From the NCBI RefSeq assembly GCF_032104385.1, contig NZ_DAMCHJ010000023.1, positions 1 to 26,574 on the forward strand: a stretch of DNA of 26,574 nucleotides, read 5' to 3'. Positions 15,906-24,339 of the stretch are shown one piece after another (position 1 is the stretch's first letter; each line of letters begins with the position of its first letter). Below the pieces are notes generated by a model, which searched no databases, was not told the DNA's origin, and saw nothing but the letters and a program-made list of their open reading frames with translations. This DNA is from Tissierella sp032104385 (lineage in GTDB: Bacteria > Bacillota > Clostridia > Tissierellales > Tissierellaceae). Made by a program: the position numbers and the translations under genes.

Positions 15906-16118
15906 ATGGATAAAATTATTATAATTCCTAATAAAATGGTGGGGAAATTAGAACTTGGTATGAGGAGAAATGAAATAGAAACTATTTTATATAATGATAT
16001 TATTTCAAAGATAAAGATTTATTCGTCTTATACTTGTGATATTGATGATGAAGAATTAGGAACTGAGTATAACTTTGATGAATTAGGTGTAAATTTATAT
16101 GGAAGAAGGAGGAATATT
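15906..16118 (+). pseudogene. N-terminal stump of an unrelated gene, in frame with YcxB
   Basis: Seventy-one codons run without a stop into the YcxB gene. The beginning, IIIIPNKMVGKLELGMRRNE, looks like the first strand and GM-x-R-x-E helix of small Firmicute proteins of unknown role, and YNFDELGVNLYG is a matching next strand. Its ribosome site is weak. It is most simply the left end of another gene, joined in frame by a deletion; a real fusion starting at 15906 cannot be excluded. In the preceding 15682-15905 I see no gene; TTGACA at 15836 has no good -10 partner. Confidence 0.45.
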
Positions 16119-16646
16119 ATGGAACTAAAGTATGAAGTAACGGAAGAGGATTATATAAAGTTTAATATATATCATGCTAAGAATTCAAAATCTCATAAAA
16201 AAACATACAATATGCTTAAATATATAATTCCTATTTTATGTGGAATAGTCATATTTTTTACAGGACCAAGTTTATACAAACAACCGAAATTTTATTGGGG
16301 TATTATTGCTATACTATTTATATTAATATGGATAATAAGGTTTCCTAAAACATATGAAAAATTAATAAGAAAATCTGCTAAAGATATGCTGAACGATGGA
16401 GATAATTCATTTATGATATGTCATAATACCATGATAATAAAAGGAAATAATATAAAAGTTATTAGTGAACACTCTACTGAAATAACATCAAAAGAAGGTA
16501 TAAAAGAGATAAAAGTCTATGAGGATATGATACTTATTTATCTAAGTGGATTTACTGCACATATTGTTCCAACAAGATATTTAACTGAAGAAACTAAAGA
16601 GGAACTTTTAAAGAAATTAGAATTTGTAAAAGATAATAATAAATAG
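16119..16646 (+). CDS. YcxB family membrane protein
   Basis: 175 residues from ATG 16119, which has AAGGAGG seven bases upstream and gives the normal YcxB-type start MELKYEVTEEDYIKFNIYH. Two membrane spans form a hairpin (about LKYIIPILCGIVIFFTGPS and YWGIIAILFILIWIIRF). They are followed by the C-terminal domain in which IKEIKVYEDMILIYLSG and AHIVPTRYL match the YcxB-like C-terminus. Function is unknown; the C-terminal domain is thought to face the cytoplasm. The reading frame extends upstream to 15906, so a longer 246-residue product is possible, but the extra part does not belong to this family. Confidence 0.78.
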   Translation: MELKYEVTEEDYIKFNIYHAKNSKSHKKTYNMLKYIIPILCGIVIFFTGPSLYKQPKFYWGIIAILFILIWIIRFPKTYEKLIRKSAKDMLNDGDNSFMICHNTMIIKGNNIKVISEHSTEITSKEGIKEIKVYEDMILIYLSGFTAHIVPTRYLTEETKEELLKKLEFVKDNNK

Positions 16647-16675
16647 TATCCAATATATGGAATAATATTTACAAT

Positions 16676-16731
16676 TATAAATTATTTATTAGGATAAATT
16701 AGGTTGAATTTATCCTAATAAATAATTTATA
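16676..16731. repeat. Perfect 25-bp inverted repeat (long hairpin)
   Basis: Arms 16676-16700 and 16707-16731 are perfect complements around a 6-base loop (AGGTTG), centred on AATTTATCCTAATAAATAA-type sequence. It begins 30 bases after the YcxB stop codon. No T tract follows, so it is not a standard terminator, though a stem this long may still end or stabilise the message. Confidence 0.7.
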
Positions 16732-16760
16732 CTATAGGTAGACGTAAGTGAGATGACTTT

Positions 16761-16826
16761 ATGAATATCAATATAAATAACCTAGTTTCAATATCAGAAG
16801 CCAATTAAAAATTTTTTAAAATGGTA
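16761..16826 (+). pseudogene. Decayed start of a Phd/YefM-type antitoxin
   Basis: MNININNLVSISEAN followed, past a TAA at 16806-16808, by KFFKMV mirrors the first helix of Phd/YefM-family antitoxins, where S-x-SEA-x-x-x-FSK is typical. TAA would be CAA (Gln) with one base changed. After about 16830 the resemblance is lost. No partner toxin is nearby. Confidence 0.4.
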
Positions 16827-17109
16827 ATAAATCACCTTTGTAGAGGTTAATAGAATTGTAACTAATTGTATAGATGAGGAATTAATTGCACTAGAATTGG
16901 AACTAGCATAGGAAACAATAAATGACATAAAATTACTGATTGTGTAATAAATCATAGTTAATTTCATAGATATATTGTTTTACCAAATTATCTTTTCAAG
17001 ACATATTAGGTAGTAAGATTATTACACTATCTATAAGTTGTTCTAATTTGTACTAACATTATAAAAGTACATTACTATAAATAATTAGCAATTGGGAAGG
17101 ATTTTTAAA
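16827..17109. other. Gene-less stretch
   Basis: Only broken pieces are seen. DEELIALELELA followed by TAG, then ETINDIKLL (about 16874-16943), could be the end of the decayed antitoxin or of another small gene. No promoter, terminator or RNA gene is evident. Confidence 0.3.
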
Positions 17110-17520
17110 ATGAAAAAATTATTAAGGATATATTCGTATTTGATACAGCCAACTATATATAAGATTATATCAAGGGCATTTTTAGGAATTACTTTGTCAT
17201 TACTGTGGAATCATTTTATAAATGAGTGTGAAACATACATAATGGTTGAAAAGGTCTTCTTTTTTATAGGAGTGGTTCTATTAACTATGGCATGGTTTAA
17301 CTATCTAAAGTTAGATGGAGTTAGTGTTGGTATGGCAAGGAAGAGTCGCGAGGGAAAAGATAAGTCTAGTTATCAATCAAAGAATATAATTGGTTTTTTA
17401 GAAGGAGAAGTTACAAGTGATGAACTTGAAGAAAAAGATGAAGTATTATCAGCAATAATAGCTAACATTTTAACAGGGATTTGTTTTTTAATTCCTTCAA
17501 TAATCGTTATGTATTTATAA
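17110..17520 (+). CDS. Small integral membrane protein of unknown function
   Basis: ATG 17110 is preceded by GGGAAGGA at eight bases; a TTG at 17092 is an unlikely earlier start. The 136 residues hold about three membrane spans: IISRAFLGITLSLLW near the start, VFFFIGVVLLTMAWFNYL in the middle and ANILTGICFLIPSIIVMYL at the end. A charged cytosolic loop of about 45 residues (KSREGKDKSSYQSK, then EGEVTSDELEEKDEVL) lies between the last two. The AWFNYLKLDG phrase recalls DUF3899-like proteins, but I am not sure. It stands alone, with no partner gene that would suggest a role. Confidence 0.68.
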   Translation: MKKLLRIYSYLIQPTIYKIISRAFLGITLSLLWNHFINECETYIMVEKVFFFIGVVLLTMAWFNYLKLDGVSVGMARKSREGKDKSSYQSKNIIGFLEGEVTSDELEEKDEVLSAIIANILTGICFLIPSIIVMYL

Positions 17521-17684
17521 ACAATAATATAAATTAGCATAAATGTAATTAAATATATATCTGAATTAATAAGATTAAATTAAATGTAAATATTTCTAAT
17601 AATTTAAATTAATAAATATCAGGTTTTGAAAGGATTATATAATCTATTAGTTCTTATAGGAGTGCTGAGCTATTTCGAATCTGA

Positions 17685-17713
17685 TTGACAATATAAGTTG
17701 ATTTTGGTAAAAT
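17685..17713 (+). promoter_or_regulatory. Sigma-A promoter of the peptide-transporter operon
   Basis: TTGACA, a 17-base spacer and TAAAAT: a perfect -35 and a near-consensus -10. Start of transcription near 17720 would leave a leader of about 140 bases before the lipoprotein start codon. Confidence 0.75.
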
Positions 17714-17766
17714 ATTTTTAATAAATATAATTAATGTTCAGAATATTATCAACAAATTAACAAATT

Positions 17767-17803
17767 ATAATTTTGAAATATTAAGTGTCTATATCAAAAT
17801 TAT
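17767..17803 (+). promoter_or_regulatory. Hairpin in the leader of the peptide-transporter message
   Basis: ATAATTTTGA (17767-17776) pairs perfectly with TCAAAATTAT (17794-17803) across a 17-base loop. It lies between the promoter and the first gene of the operon. It has no T tract, so it is not a terminator; it may be an operator or an RNA stability or control element. The rest of 17521-17858 holds no gene. Confidence 0.4.
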
Positions 17804-17858
17804 GATGAAATGGACAATTATATTTTGTTATTTTTTTATCACAAAAGGGGGAAATATT

Positions 17859-19841
17859 ATGAAAAAGGGAAATTTTAAATTACTATCATTAATTCTAGTA
17901 TTAGTTTTAGTGCTTAGTGCTTGTAGCGGCAAGGACTCAAAAACTAATGGTGATAACGATGCTGGTAATAGTGGAGAAACAAAAACAGCCACAGCTATTA
18001 AGGATTTAGTAATACCTAAGTTACAAACCAGAGAGCTAGAAACATTCAATATTTTATATTGCCAAAGGGCTGAAGACTCTGAAAACTTAACTAATTTATT
18101 TGATCCATTGTTAGAAGTAGATACATATGGGGAATTGGTTCCGGGAATAGCAGAAGAATGGAATACGGAAGATGGCGGATTAACTTGGACATTTAAAATT
18201 CGTGATGGTGTTAAATGGGTTGATATGAATGGTAAAGAAAAGGCAGATCTTACAGCAGAAGACTTTGCAACAGGACTTGAATGGGTTCTTAATTTCCATA
18301 AAAACGATTCATCAAATACATCAATGCCAATTGAAATGATAAAAGGCGCTGAAGAGTATTATGAGTGGACAAAAACTCTTTCAGGAGAAGAAGCAAAAGC
18401 TTTAACAGCAGAAGCAGGTTCAAAGTTCCGTGAAATGGTTGGATTGGAAATAGATGGCAATAAATTAGTTTATAAATGTATAACAGAAAAGCCATATTTT
18501 GATACAGTAGCAACTTATAATTGTTTATATCCATTGTCGCAACAAATGGTTGATGAACTAGGTGGAGTAGAAAATGTTAAGGCTATGAACAATGAAAACA
18601 TGTGGTATAGTGGTGCTTATACAATGACACAATATATTCAAAACAATGAAAAAGTGTTCACTAAAAACCCATTATATTGGGATAAGGAAGCAGAGCTATT
18701 TGATACAGTAACTATAAAGATGGTAGAGTCTTTAGACGTAGCATATCAATTATATCAATCAGGAGAAATTGACTATGTTCAATTAACAGAAAGTCAAGTA
18801 AATACAATAAGTAAAGATGAAAACCATGAATTCCATAATTATTTAGTACCAGATGTACTATCTAAGCACTCATATCAGTTCCATTTTAACTTTAATAAGA
18901 ACAAAGAAGATGGAACACCTGATACAAATTGGAATACAGCAATTGCAAATAAAGCATTTAGACAAGCTTGGTACTATGGATTAAATTTAGAAAATTATTA
19001 TAAGAGACAAAATGCCTTAGATCCATATATAGGAGAGAATAATTTCTATACTATGAAGGGTTTAGTATATACTTCAGATGGTACAGAATATACAGAATTA
19101 GTTAGAGAAGAAATGGGCTTACCAAAACTTAATGGAGAAAAAATGGTAAGATTAAATGAAACAAAAGCAGCAGAGTTGAAGAAACAAGCTGTGGAAGAAT
19201 TAACAACACTAGGCGTTACTTTCCCAGTTGAAATTGACTACTATGTTGCATCAGGTAATCAAACTCTTTTAGATACAGCAAATGTATTAAAACAAATATT
19301 CTCAGAAGGTTTAGGAGATGATTTTGTTAAATTCAATATAAAAACTTACGTATCATCAGTTAGAAAAGAAGTTGTACAGCCGCATCTTCACTCAATAGTA
19401 ATTAATGGATGGGGTGCAGACTATGGTGATCCGCAAAATTATCTAGGACAAGAAACATATGGTAATGACAATGCTTACTATTCAGCAAACTATTCATATA
19501 TAAATGATATAACAAAAGAGACAGAAGCAAACAAAGAATTACTTGCAGCTTATAAAGAATTTACTGCATTAGTAGAAGCAGCAGATGCTATAACTACTGA
19601 CTTAGATGCCCGTTATAAGGCTTATGCAAAAGCAGAAGCATATATGCTAGACAACGCATTTACTATACCAGCTATGTATCAACAGATGGTTGCATTGGCT
19701 AAATACGATAATACTAGTAAAATGAATGCCATGTTTGGTATACAAAATGAAAAACTTAAAAATATAAGAACAAATTCTAATGGATACACTACAGAGGAAG
19801 CTGCAGCTCTTCAAGAGGCACATAATAAAGGTAAGAAATAG
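17859..19841 (+). CDS. oppA: Peptide ABC transporter substrate-binding lipoprotein (OppA type)
   Basis: A 660-residue family 5 extracellular solute-binding protein. ATG 17859 has AAAAGGGGG seven bases upstream; an in-frame ATG at 17802 lacks one. The signal peptide ends in the lipobox LSAC with the lipid-bearing Cys22, followed by a Ser/Gly/Asn/Asp-rich linker, so the mature protein is tethered to the outer face of the membrane. The family pattern follows: LLEVDTYGELVPGIAEEW, then DGGLTWTFKIRDGVKW, LTAEDFATGLEWVLN and GAYTMTQYIQNN. It hands peptides to the OppB/OppC channel encoded next. Length exceeds the typical 540 or so, as in the clostridial subgroup. The peptide preference cannot be read from sequence. 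Confidence 0.9.
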   Translation: MKKGNFKLLSLILVLVLVLSACSGKDSKTNGDNDAGNSGETKTATAIKDLVIPKLQTRELETFNILYCQRAEDSENLTNLFDPLLEVDTYGELVPGIAEEWNTEDGGLTWTFKIRDGVKWVDMNGKEKADLTAEDFATGLEWVLNFHKNDSSNTSMPIEMIKGAEEYYEWTKTLSGEEAKALTAEAGSKFREMVGLEIDGNKLVYKCITEKPYFDTVATYNCLYPLSQQMVDELGGVENVKAMNNENMWYSGAYTMTQYIQNNEKVFTKNPLYWDKEAELFDTVTIKMVESLDVAYQLYQSGEIDYVQLTESQVNTISKDENHEFHNYLVPDVLSKHSYQFHFNFNKNKEDGTPDTNWNTAIANKAFRQAWYYGLNLENYYKRQNALDPYIGENNFYTMKGLVYTSDGTEYTELVREEMGLPKLNGEKMVRLNETKAAELKKQAVEELTTLGVTFPVEIDYYVASGNQTLLDTANVLKQIFSEGLGDDFVKFNIKTYVSSVRKEVVQPHLHSIVINGWGADYGDPQNYLGQETYGNDNAYYSANYSYINDITKETEANKELLAAYKEFTALVEAADAITTDLDARYKAYAKAEAYMLDNAFTIPAMYQQMVALAKYDNTSKMNAMFGIQNEKLKNIRTNSNGYTTEEAAALQEAHNKGKK

Positions 19842-19855
19842 GATGGTGACTATAT

Positions 19856-20806
19856 ATGATTAAATATAGTACAAAAAGACTGTTACAATCTATTGTAACA
19901 GTCTTACTAATAGCAACAATAGTATTTTTACTTATGAGGATGCTTTCAACGGATTATTATTTTACTGAAGAACAATTGATGAAATTTACAGAAGAACAGA
20001 AAAATGAACAATTGTTAGCTGCAGGATTACTAGATCCTATACCAAAACAACTGCTAGATTTTTATGGGAAATTGGTTCGTTTTGATTTTGGAGAATCCCG
20101 AAGAATTCAAAATGGGGTACCTGTAGTTAAAATCATATCTGCTAGATTTGCTATATCTATGAAACTAGGAATAACAGCACTAGGTATTTCATTAATTACT
20201 GGAGTTGCAATGGGTATGATGCAGTCAAGGTTTAAAGATAAACTAGGAGATCATATGGGTACAGCTTATACAATTTTTGCTAATGCAGTGCCGCCATTGG
20301 TATCATATTCACTGGTCTTAATATTGGGGACAAGATTATTAAAGTTGCCATCCATGTATTCTACAAGAAATCCAGGACCATCAAGTATATTACCAATTAT
20401 ATGTTTATGTATAAGTAGTATTGCATGGTGGGCACTATGGACTAGAAGGTATATGGTAGATGAAATAAATAAAGATTATATAAAACTAGCACGAATAAAG
20501 GGAATGCCTACTAAAAAAATAATGAGAAAACATGTACTTAGAAATGCATTTGTACCATTAGCTCAGTATTTACCAGCATCATTCCTATCAACTGTAGGAG
20601 GTTCAATTCTTGTAGAGCGTTTTTTCTCTGTACCAGGAATGGGTCCTTTATTGGTGGATTCAATAAATAGATATGATTTAAATGTTGTCCAGACAGTAAC
20701 AATTTTATATGCAGCACTAGGTATATTAGGTGTGTTTTTTGGAGATATACTTATGATGTTAATTGACCCTAGAATTACACTTACCAGTGAAGGAGGCTCT
20801 AGATAA
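19856..20806 (+). CDS. oppB: Oligopeptide ABC transporter permease OppB
   Basis: A 316-residue inner permease with about six membrane spans. The first span is LLQSIVTVLLIATIVFLLM. A long outside loop with QLLDFYGKLVRFDFGESRR follows, and the coupling loop that docks on the ATPases is DYIKLARIKGMPTKKIM with RKHVLRNAFVPL (the EAA-like motif). The end is FFGDILMMLIDPRI, typical for OppB/DppB. The ribosome site GGATGGTGA precedes ATG 19856, and the stop overlaps the next start (TAATG). It forms the channel with OppC. Confidence 0.92.
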   Translation: MIKYSTKRLLQSIVTVLLIATIVFLLMRMLSTDYYFTEEQLMKFTEEQKNEQLLAAGLLDPIPKQLLDFYGKLVRFDFGESRRIQNGVPVVKIISARFAISMKLGITALGISLITGVAMGMMQSRFKDKLGDHMGTAYTIFANAVPPLVSYSLVLILGTRLLKLPSMYSTRNPGPSSILPIICLCISSIAWWALWTRRYMVDEINKDYIKLARIKGMPTKKIMRKHVLRNAFVPLAQYLPASFLSTVGGSILVERFFSVPGMGPLLVDSINRYDLNVVQTVTILYAALGILGVFFGDILMMLIDPRITLTSEGGSR

Positions 20807-21756
20807 TGACTACACATAATAAAACATTAGATGAAGAAATAATAAATGAAGATGAGCTTTTTCACTTTGTAGATTATTCTCCAGAAGCTGCTGAAAAAAT
20901 TGGATATTCAGACTATTCCTACTGGAGATCTGTATTTCAAAACTTTTTAAAGAAAAAATCAGCAGTAATATTAAGTTTTCTATTCCTTGCATTGGTAATA
21001 TTTTCTTTTATAGCTTTAAAAATAGGCAAATATGACTATGCATCCTTAGTTCCAGATACTACAAAAGGATTTATAAGTCCAAATTCTGAGTATTGGTTTG
21101 GAACAGATAACTTAGGTCGTGACTATTGGTCTCAAGTTTGGTATGCTTCTCAGATATCTATTAAACTAGCTTTAATAGTTGGTTTAGGAGAGTGTATATT
21201 AGGTGTTATTATTGGCTGTCTATGGGGTTATGTTAGAAAACTAGATAGATTTTTTACAGAGTTGTATAATTTAATATATAATGTTCCGAGTATAATATAT
21301 TTAACCTTAATTGCACTTGTAGTAGGGCAAAGTTTTTGGATTATGGCAGGGTCTCTTATTGCCTTTGGTTGGTTAGTAATGGCAAGAAACGTAAGAAACT
21401 TAGTTATGATTCATAGAGATAGGGAGTATAACCTTGCTTCTCGATCATTAGGTACACCTACATGGAGAATTTTATTAAAAAATATTTTACCGCAATTAAT
21501 AAGCGTTATTATACTGAGATTGGCATTGTCAATACCTAGTACAATTGCTACAGAATCAATGTTATCATATTTGGGACTCGGTCTTGATATAAATACACCT
21601 TCATTAGGTATATTGCTTAGAAATGCCAGAACATTTTTCTTGGACTATCCATATTTATTGATATTCCCTGCAGTTATTGTGTCTGTTATTTCTATAACAT
21701 TCTACCTTTTAGGGAATGCATTTTCTGATGCGTCAGATCCAAGAAACCATGTATAA
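20806..21756 (+). CDS. oppC: Oligopeptide ABC transporter permease OppC
   Basis: A 316-residue second permease with a cytosolic N-terminus of about 50 residues, then six membrane spans starting at SAVILSFLFLALVIFSFI. YWFGTDNLGRDYWSQVWY is the highly conserved OppC/DppC loop. REYNLASRSLGTPTWRILL with KNILPQLISVII is the ATPase-coupling loop, and YLGLGLDINTPSLGILL matches the late motif of the family. It starts inside the oppB stop codon and is followed by GAGGAA before oppD. Confidence 0.92.
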   Translation: MTTHNKTLDEEIINEDELFHFVDYSPEAAEKIGYSDYSYWRSVFQNFLKKKSAVILSFLFLALVIFSFIALKIGKYDYASLVPDTTKGFISPNSEYWFGTDNLGRDYWSQVWYASQISIKLALIVGLGECILGVIIGCLWGYVRKLDRFFTELYNLIYNVPSIIYLTLIALVVGQSFWIMAGSLIAFGWLVMARNVRNLVMIHRDREYNLASRSLGTPTWRILLKNILPQLISVIILRLALSIPSTIATESMLSYLGLGLDINTPSLGILLRNARTFFLDYPYLLIFPAVIVSVISITFYLLGNAFSDASDPRNHV

Positions 21757-21780
21757 GTTTAAGAACAGGAGGAAGAATTA

Positions 21781-22827
21781 ATGAAAAAGGAACCAATTTT
21801 ATCCACAAAAGATTTGGAAATTCAATTTAGTCTACGCGGACAAAAATTAAAGGCAATCCGTAACTGTTCTCTAGATTTATATGAAGGTGAAGCATTAGCA
21901 ATTGTAGGAGAATCAGGTTCGGGAAAATCAGTATTTACAAAATCCTTTGTAGGTATGTTAGATGCCAATGGTAGTATTACCAATGGATCTATTATGTACA
22001 AAGGAGAAGATATTTCAAAATATAAGACAGAGAAAGAATGGCTTAATATTAGAGGTAAAGAGATAGCTATGGTAATGCAGGATCCTATGACTTCACTTAA
22101 TCCATTAAAGATTATAGGAAAACAGATTCAGGAAAGTGTAGAGTTACATCAAGGTTTAAAAGGAGAAGATGCTAAGAAAGTTGCAATTAATATGCTAGCG
22201 AAAGTAGGAATTGATGATCCAGAGCGTCGTTATAATCAGTATCCACATGAGTTTTCAGGTGGTATGAGGCAGCGTGTGGTTATTGCAATAGCAGTAGCTT
22301 GTCTTCCAAAAATATTAATTTGTGATGAGCCAACCACAGCTTTAGATGTTACAATTCAAGCACAGATTTTAGATTTAATCCGTAGTTTACAGAGAGAATT
22401 AAACATGACAGTTATATATATAACTCATGATTTAGGTGTTGTAGCCAATGTGGCTGAACGTGTGGCAGTTATGTATGCTGGTCAAATAGTAGAATATGGA
22501 CTTCTAAATGAGATATTTTATGATGCATGGCATCCATATACTTGGGCATTATTGTCATCATTACCTCAGTTAACTGTAAAAGGTGAAGCATTGCCATCAA
22601 TAGAGGGAACTCCACCAAATTTATTCCATGAAATAAAAGGTGATGCATTTGCTCCTCGTAATAAAAGAGCACTAGCAATAGATTTTGTAAAGGAACCACC
22701 ATTCTTTAGTATATCCGAAACTCACAAGGCAAAAACTTGGTATTTAGATCCAAGAGCTCCAAAGATAGAGCAGCCAGAGACTATTCAGAGATTGCGTGCT
22801 CACAATCATAATATAGAGAGGAGTTAA
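21781..22827 (+). CDS. oppD: Oligopeptide ABC transporter ATPase OppD
   Basis: A 348-residue ATPase that powers the transporter. Walker A GESGSGKS is at 43-50, the Q-loop in VMQDPMTSLNP, the ABC signature SGGMRQR at 159-165, Walker B ILICDEP with the catalytic Glu183, and the switch His in YITHDLGVV. All needed residues are present. The C-terminal oligopeptide-transporter extension is there (PSIEGTPPNL, then GDAFAPRNKRALAIDF). The four cysteines that many OppD/DppD proteins have in this extension, where they bind a 4Fe-4S cluster, are all replaced. AGGAGGAAG precedes ATG. Confidence 0.92.
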   Translation: MKKEPILSTKDLEIQFSLRGQKLKAIRNCSLDLYEGEALAIVGESGSGKSVFTKSFVGMLDANGSITNGSIMYKGEDISKYKTEKEWLNIRGKEIAMVMQDPMTSLNPLKIIGKQIQESVELHQGLKGEDAKKVAINMLAKVGIDDPERRYNQYPHEFSGGMRQRVVIAIAVACLPKILICDEPTTALDVTIQAQILDLIRSLQRELNMTVIYITHDLGVVANVAERVAVMYAGQIVEYGLLNEIFYDAWHPYTWALLSSLPQLTVKGEALPSIEGTPPNLFHEIKGDAFAPRNKRALAIDFVKEPPFFSISETHKAKTWYLDPRAPKIEQPETIQRLRAHNHNIERS

Positions 22828-22831
22828 GAGG

Positions 22832-23788
22832 ATGTCAGAAAGAGAAAAATTAGTTGAATTAAAAAATTTACAGATAACATTTGGAAAAGGTAAGAAAAAG
22901 TTTGTAGCAGTAGACGATGTTAACTTTCATATTTATAAAGGTGAAACCTTTTCTCTAGTAGGAGAGTCAGGTTCTGGAAAAACTACCATAGGTCGTGCTA
23001 TATTAAGATTAAATCCAACGTCATCAGGTGAGATTTATTTTAAGGGACAAAAGATAAATGGTAAGATTTCTAAAGAATTAGATGAAGAAGTTATCAGAAA
23101 ATGTCAGATGATATTTCAAGATCCTATGGCTTCTCTAAACGAAAGAGCAAAAGTTGAATATATAATATCAGAAGGGTTGTTAAACTTTCATTTATATAAA
23201 GATGAGAAAGACCGTGAAGAAAAGGTTCGGAATGCATTACTTGAAGTAGGTCTTTTACCGGAGTTTGCTTCTCGTTTTCCACATGAATTTTCAGGTGGAC
23301 AAAGACAACGTATTGGTATAGCAAGAGCCTTAGTTATGGAACCAGAGTTTATAGTAGCAGATGAACCCATATCAGCATTAGATGTTTCTATTCGTGCACA
23401 GGTTCTTAATTTACTAAATGAACTTAAAAAGGATAAAGGATTAACATATTTATTTATTTCTCATGATTTATCTGTAGTACGTTTTATCTCTGATAGAATT
23501 GCAGTTATAAGTAAAGGCAGAATAGTGGAATTAGCAGAATCTGAAGAATTATTTAGACATCCTTTACATCCATATACAAAAGCCTTGCTATCAGCAGTAC
23601 CACAACCAGATCCAGAAATAGAAAAGAAGAAAAAGTTGATTGTATATGATCCGTCAGTTCATGACTACTCTGTAGATAAACCAGTTTGGGAAGAAATTAT
23701 TGAAGGACATTTTATCTATGGAAATCAACATGAACTTGAACAATATAGAAAAGAAATAGATGCAATAGATGCAATTGATATAGAATAA
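22832..23788 (+). CDS. oppF: Oligopeptide ABC transporter ATPase OppF
   Basis: A 318-residue second ATPase, forming a heterodimer with OppD. Walker A GESGSGKT is at 44-51, the Q-loop in MIFQDPMASLNE, the signature SGGQRQR at 154-160, Walker B FIVADEP with Glu178, and the switch His in FISHDLSVV. The C-terminal extension includes HPYTKALLSAVPQPDP and a clostridial-style tail (DYSVDKPVWEEIIEGHFI). It starts four bases after oppD with GAGAGGAG upstream and is the last gene before the terminator. Confidence 0.92.
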   Translation: MSEREKLVELKNLQITFGKGKKKFVAVDDVNFHIYKGETFSLVGESGSGKTTIGRAILRLNPTSSGEIYFKGQKINGKISKELDEEVIRKCQMIFQDPMASLNERAKVEYIISEGLLNFHLYKDEKDREEKVRNALLEVGLLPEFASRFPHEFSGGQRQRIGIARALVMEPEFIVADEPISALDVSIRAQVLNLLNELKKDKGLTYLFISHDLSVVRFISDRIAVISKGRIVELAESEELFRHPLHPYTKALLSAVPQPDPEIEKKKKLIVYDPSVHDYSVDKPVWEEIIEGHFIYGNQHELEQYRKEIDAIDAIDIE

Positions 23789-23801
23789 TATTGATGACTT
23801 T

Positions 23802-23847
23802 AAATACATCTTAGGAAGATAGATGCTTCTATTAAGGTGTATTTTTT
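23802..23847 (+). terminator. Intrinsic terminator of the opp operon
   Basis: AAATACATCTTA pairs with TAAGGTGTATTT with one G-T pair, and an inner GAAG/CTTC stem closes the loop. A run of T follows. It begins 13 bases after the oppF stop codon. Confidence 0.8.
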
Positions 23848-24339
23848 ATATTCATTAGAAATGAAGCCATCTCCAATTGGATTTAAAACTTATTTTATAT
23901 TGATACTAAAGACAAGGATATAATCGAAGAACCTTCAAATTATCTCATAAACTACGGTGAACTATATGGGAAACCAATATAAAAATATTATTCATGCAAT
24001 TAGTACAATAATGATGTGTGCATTTTATATATTTTAACTATCCTGAAGATTATTGTTCTATGATAATCTTAAATATATAGGATAGAAAGATTAGAAGTAA
24101 AAACTTTATTAGACTTATATTAATATTTTTTCTTTTTACAATTTGCATAAATTTAATTCAATATTGCTTTATAAATGAATATAAATTAAACTAAAGGTAT
24201 ATAGCATAATTGCACTTGATAATTATTTGGCAAACATTGAAAAATATAAAACAAATAAAAAGGGAGGAAGTTACCAAGGAATTAGATAATACAAAAACAT
24301 TTAAATTATAGAATTTTATAAATCTTTGGTAGCGATAAA
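23848..24339. other. Gene-less stretch upstream of the twin membrane-protein genes
   Basis: A remnant frame around 23905-23980 (LFYIDTKDKDIIEEPSN, then YLINYGELYGKPI) looks coding but has no start. A two-part stem (TATCCT...AGGATA around AAGATTAT...ATAATCTT, about 24038-24085) has no T tract. GGGAGGA at 24262-24268 is followed by ACC AAG GAA TTA codons without a start codon, perhaps a dead leader peptide. No clear promoter for 24340 was found. Confidence 0.35.

Noticed and set aside
17802..17858. Earlier ATG as start of the substrate-binding lipoprotein
   Set aside because: It would add 19 residues before a textbook lipoprotein signal peptide and has no ribosome site.
23124..23370. Minus-strand open frames inside oppF
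   Set aside because: They mirror codons of a clear ATPase gene and have no start signals.
24238..24339. Riboswitch upstream of the twin membrane-protein genes
   Set aside because: No known riboswitch motif, conserved core or terminator/antiterminator pair could be made out.
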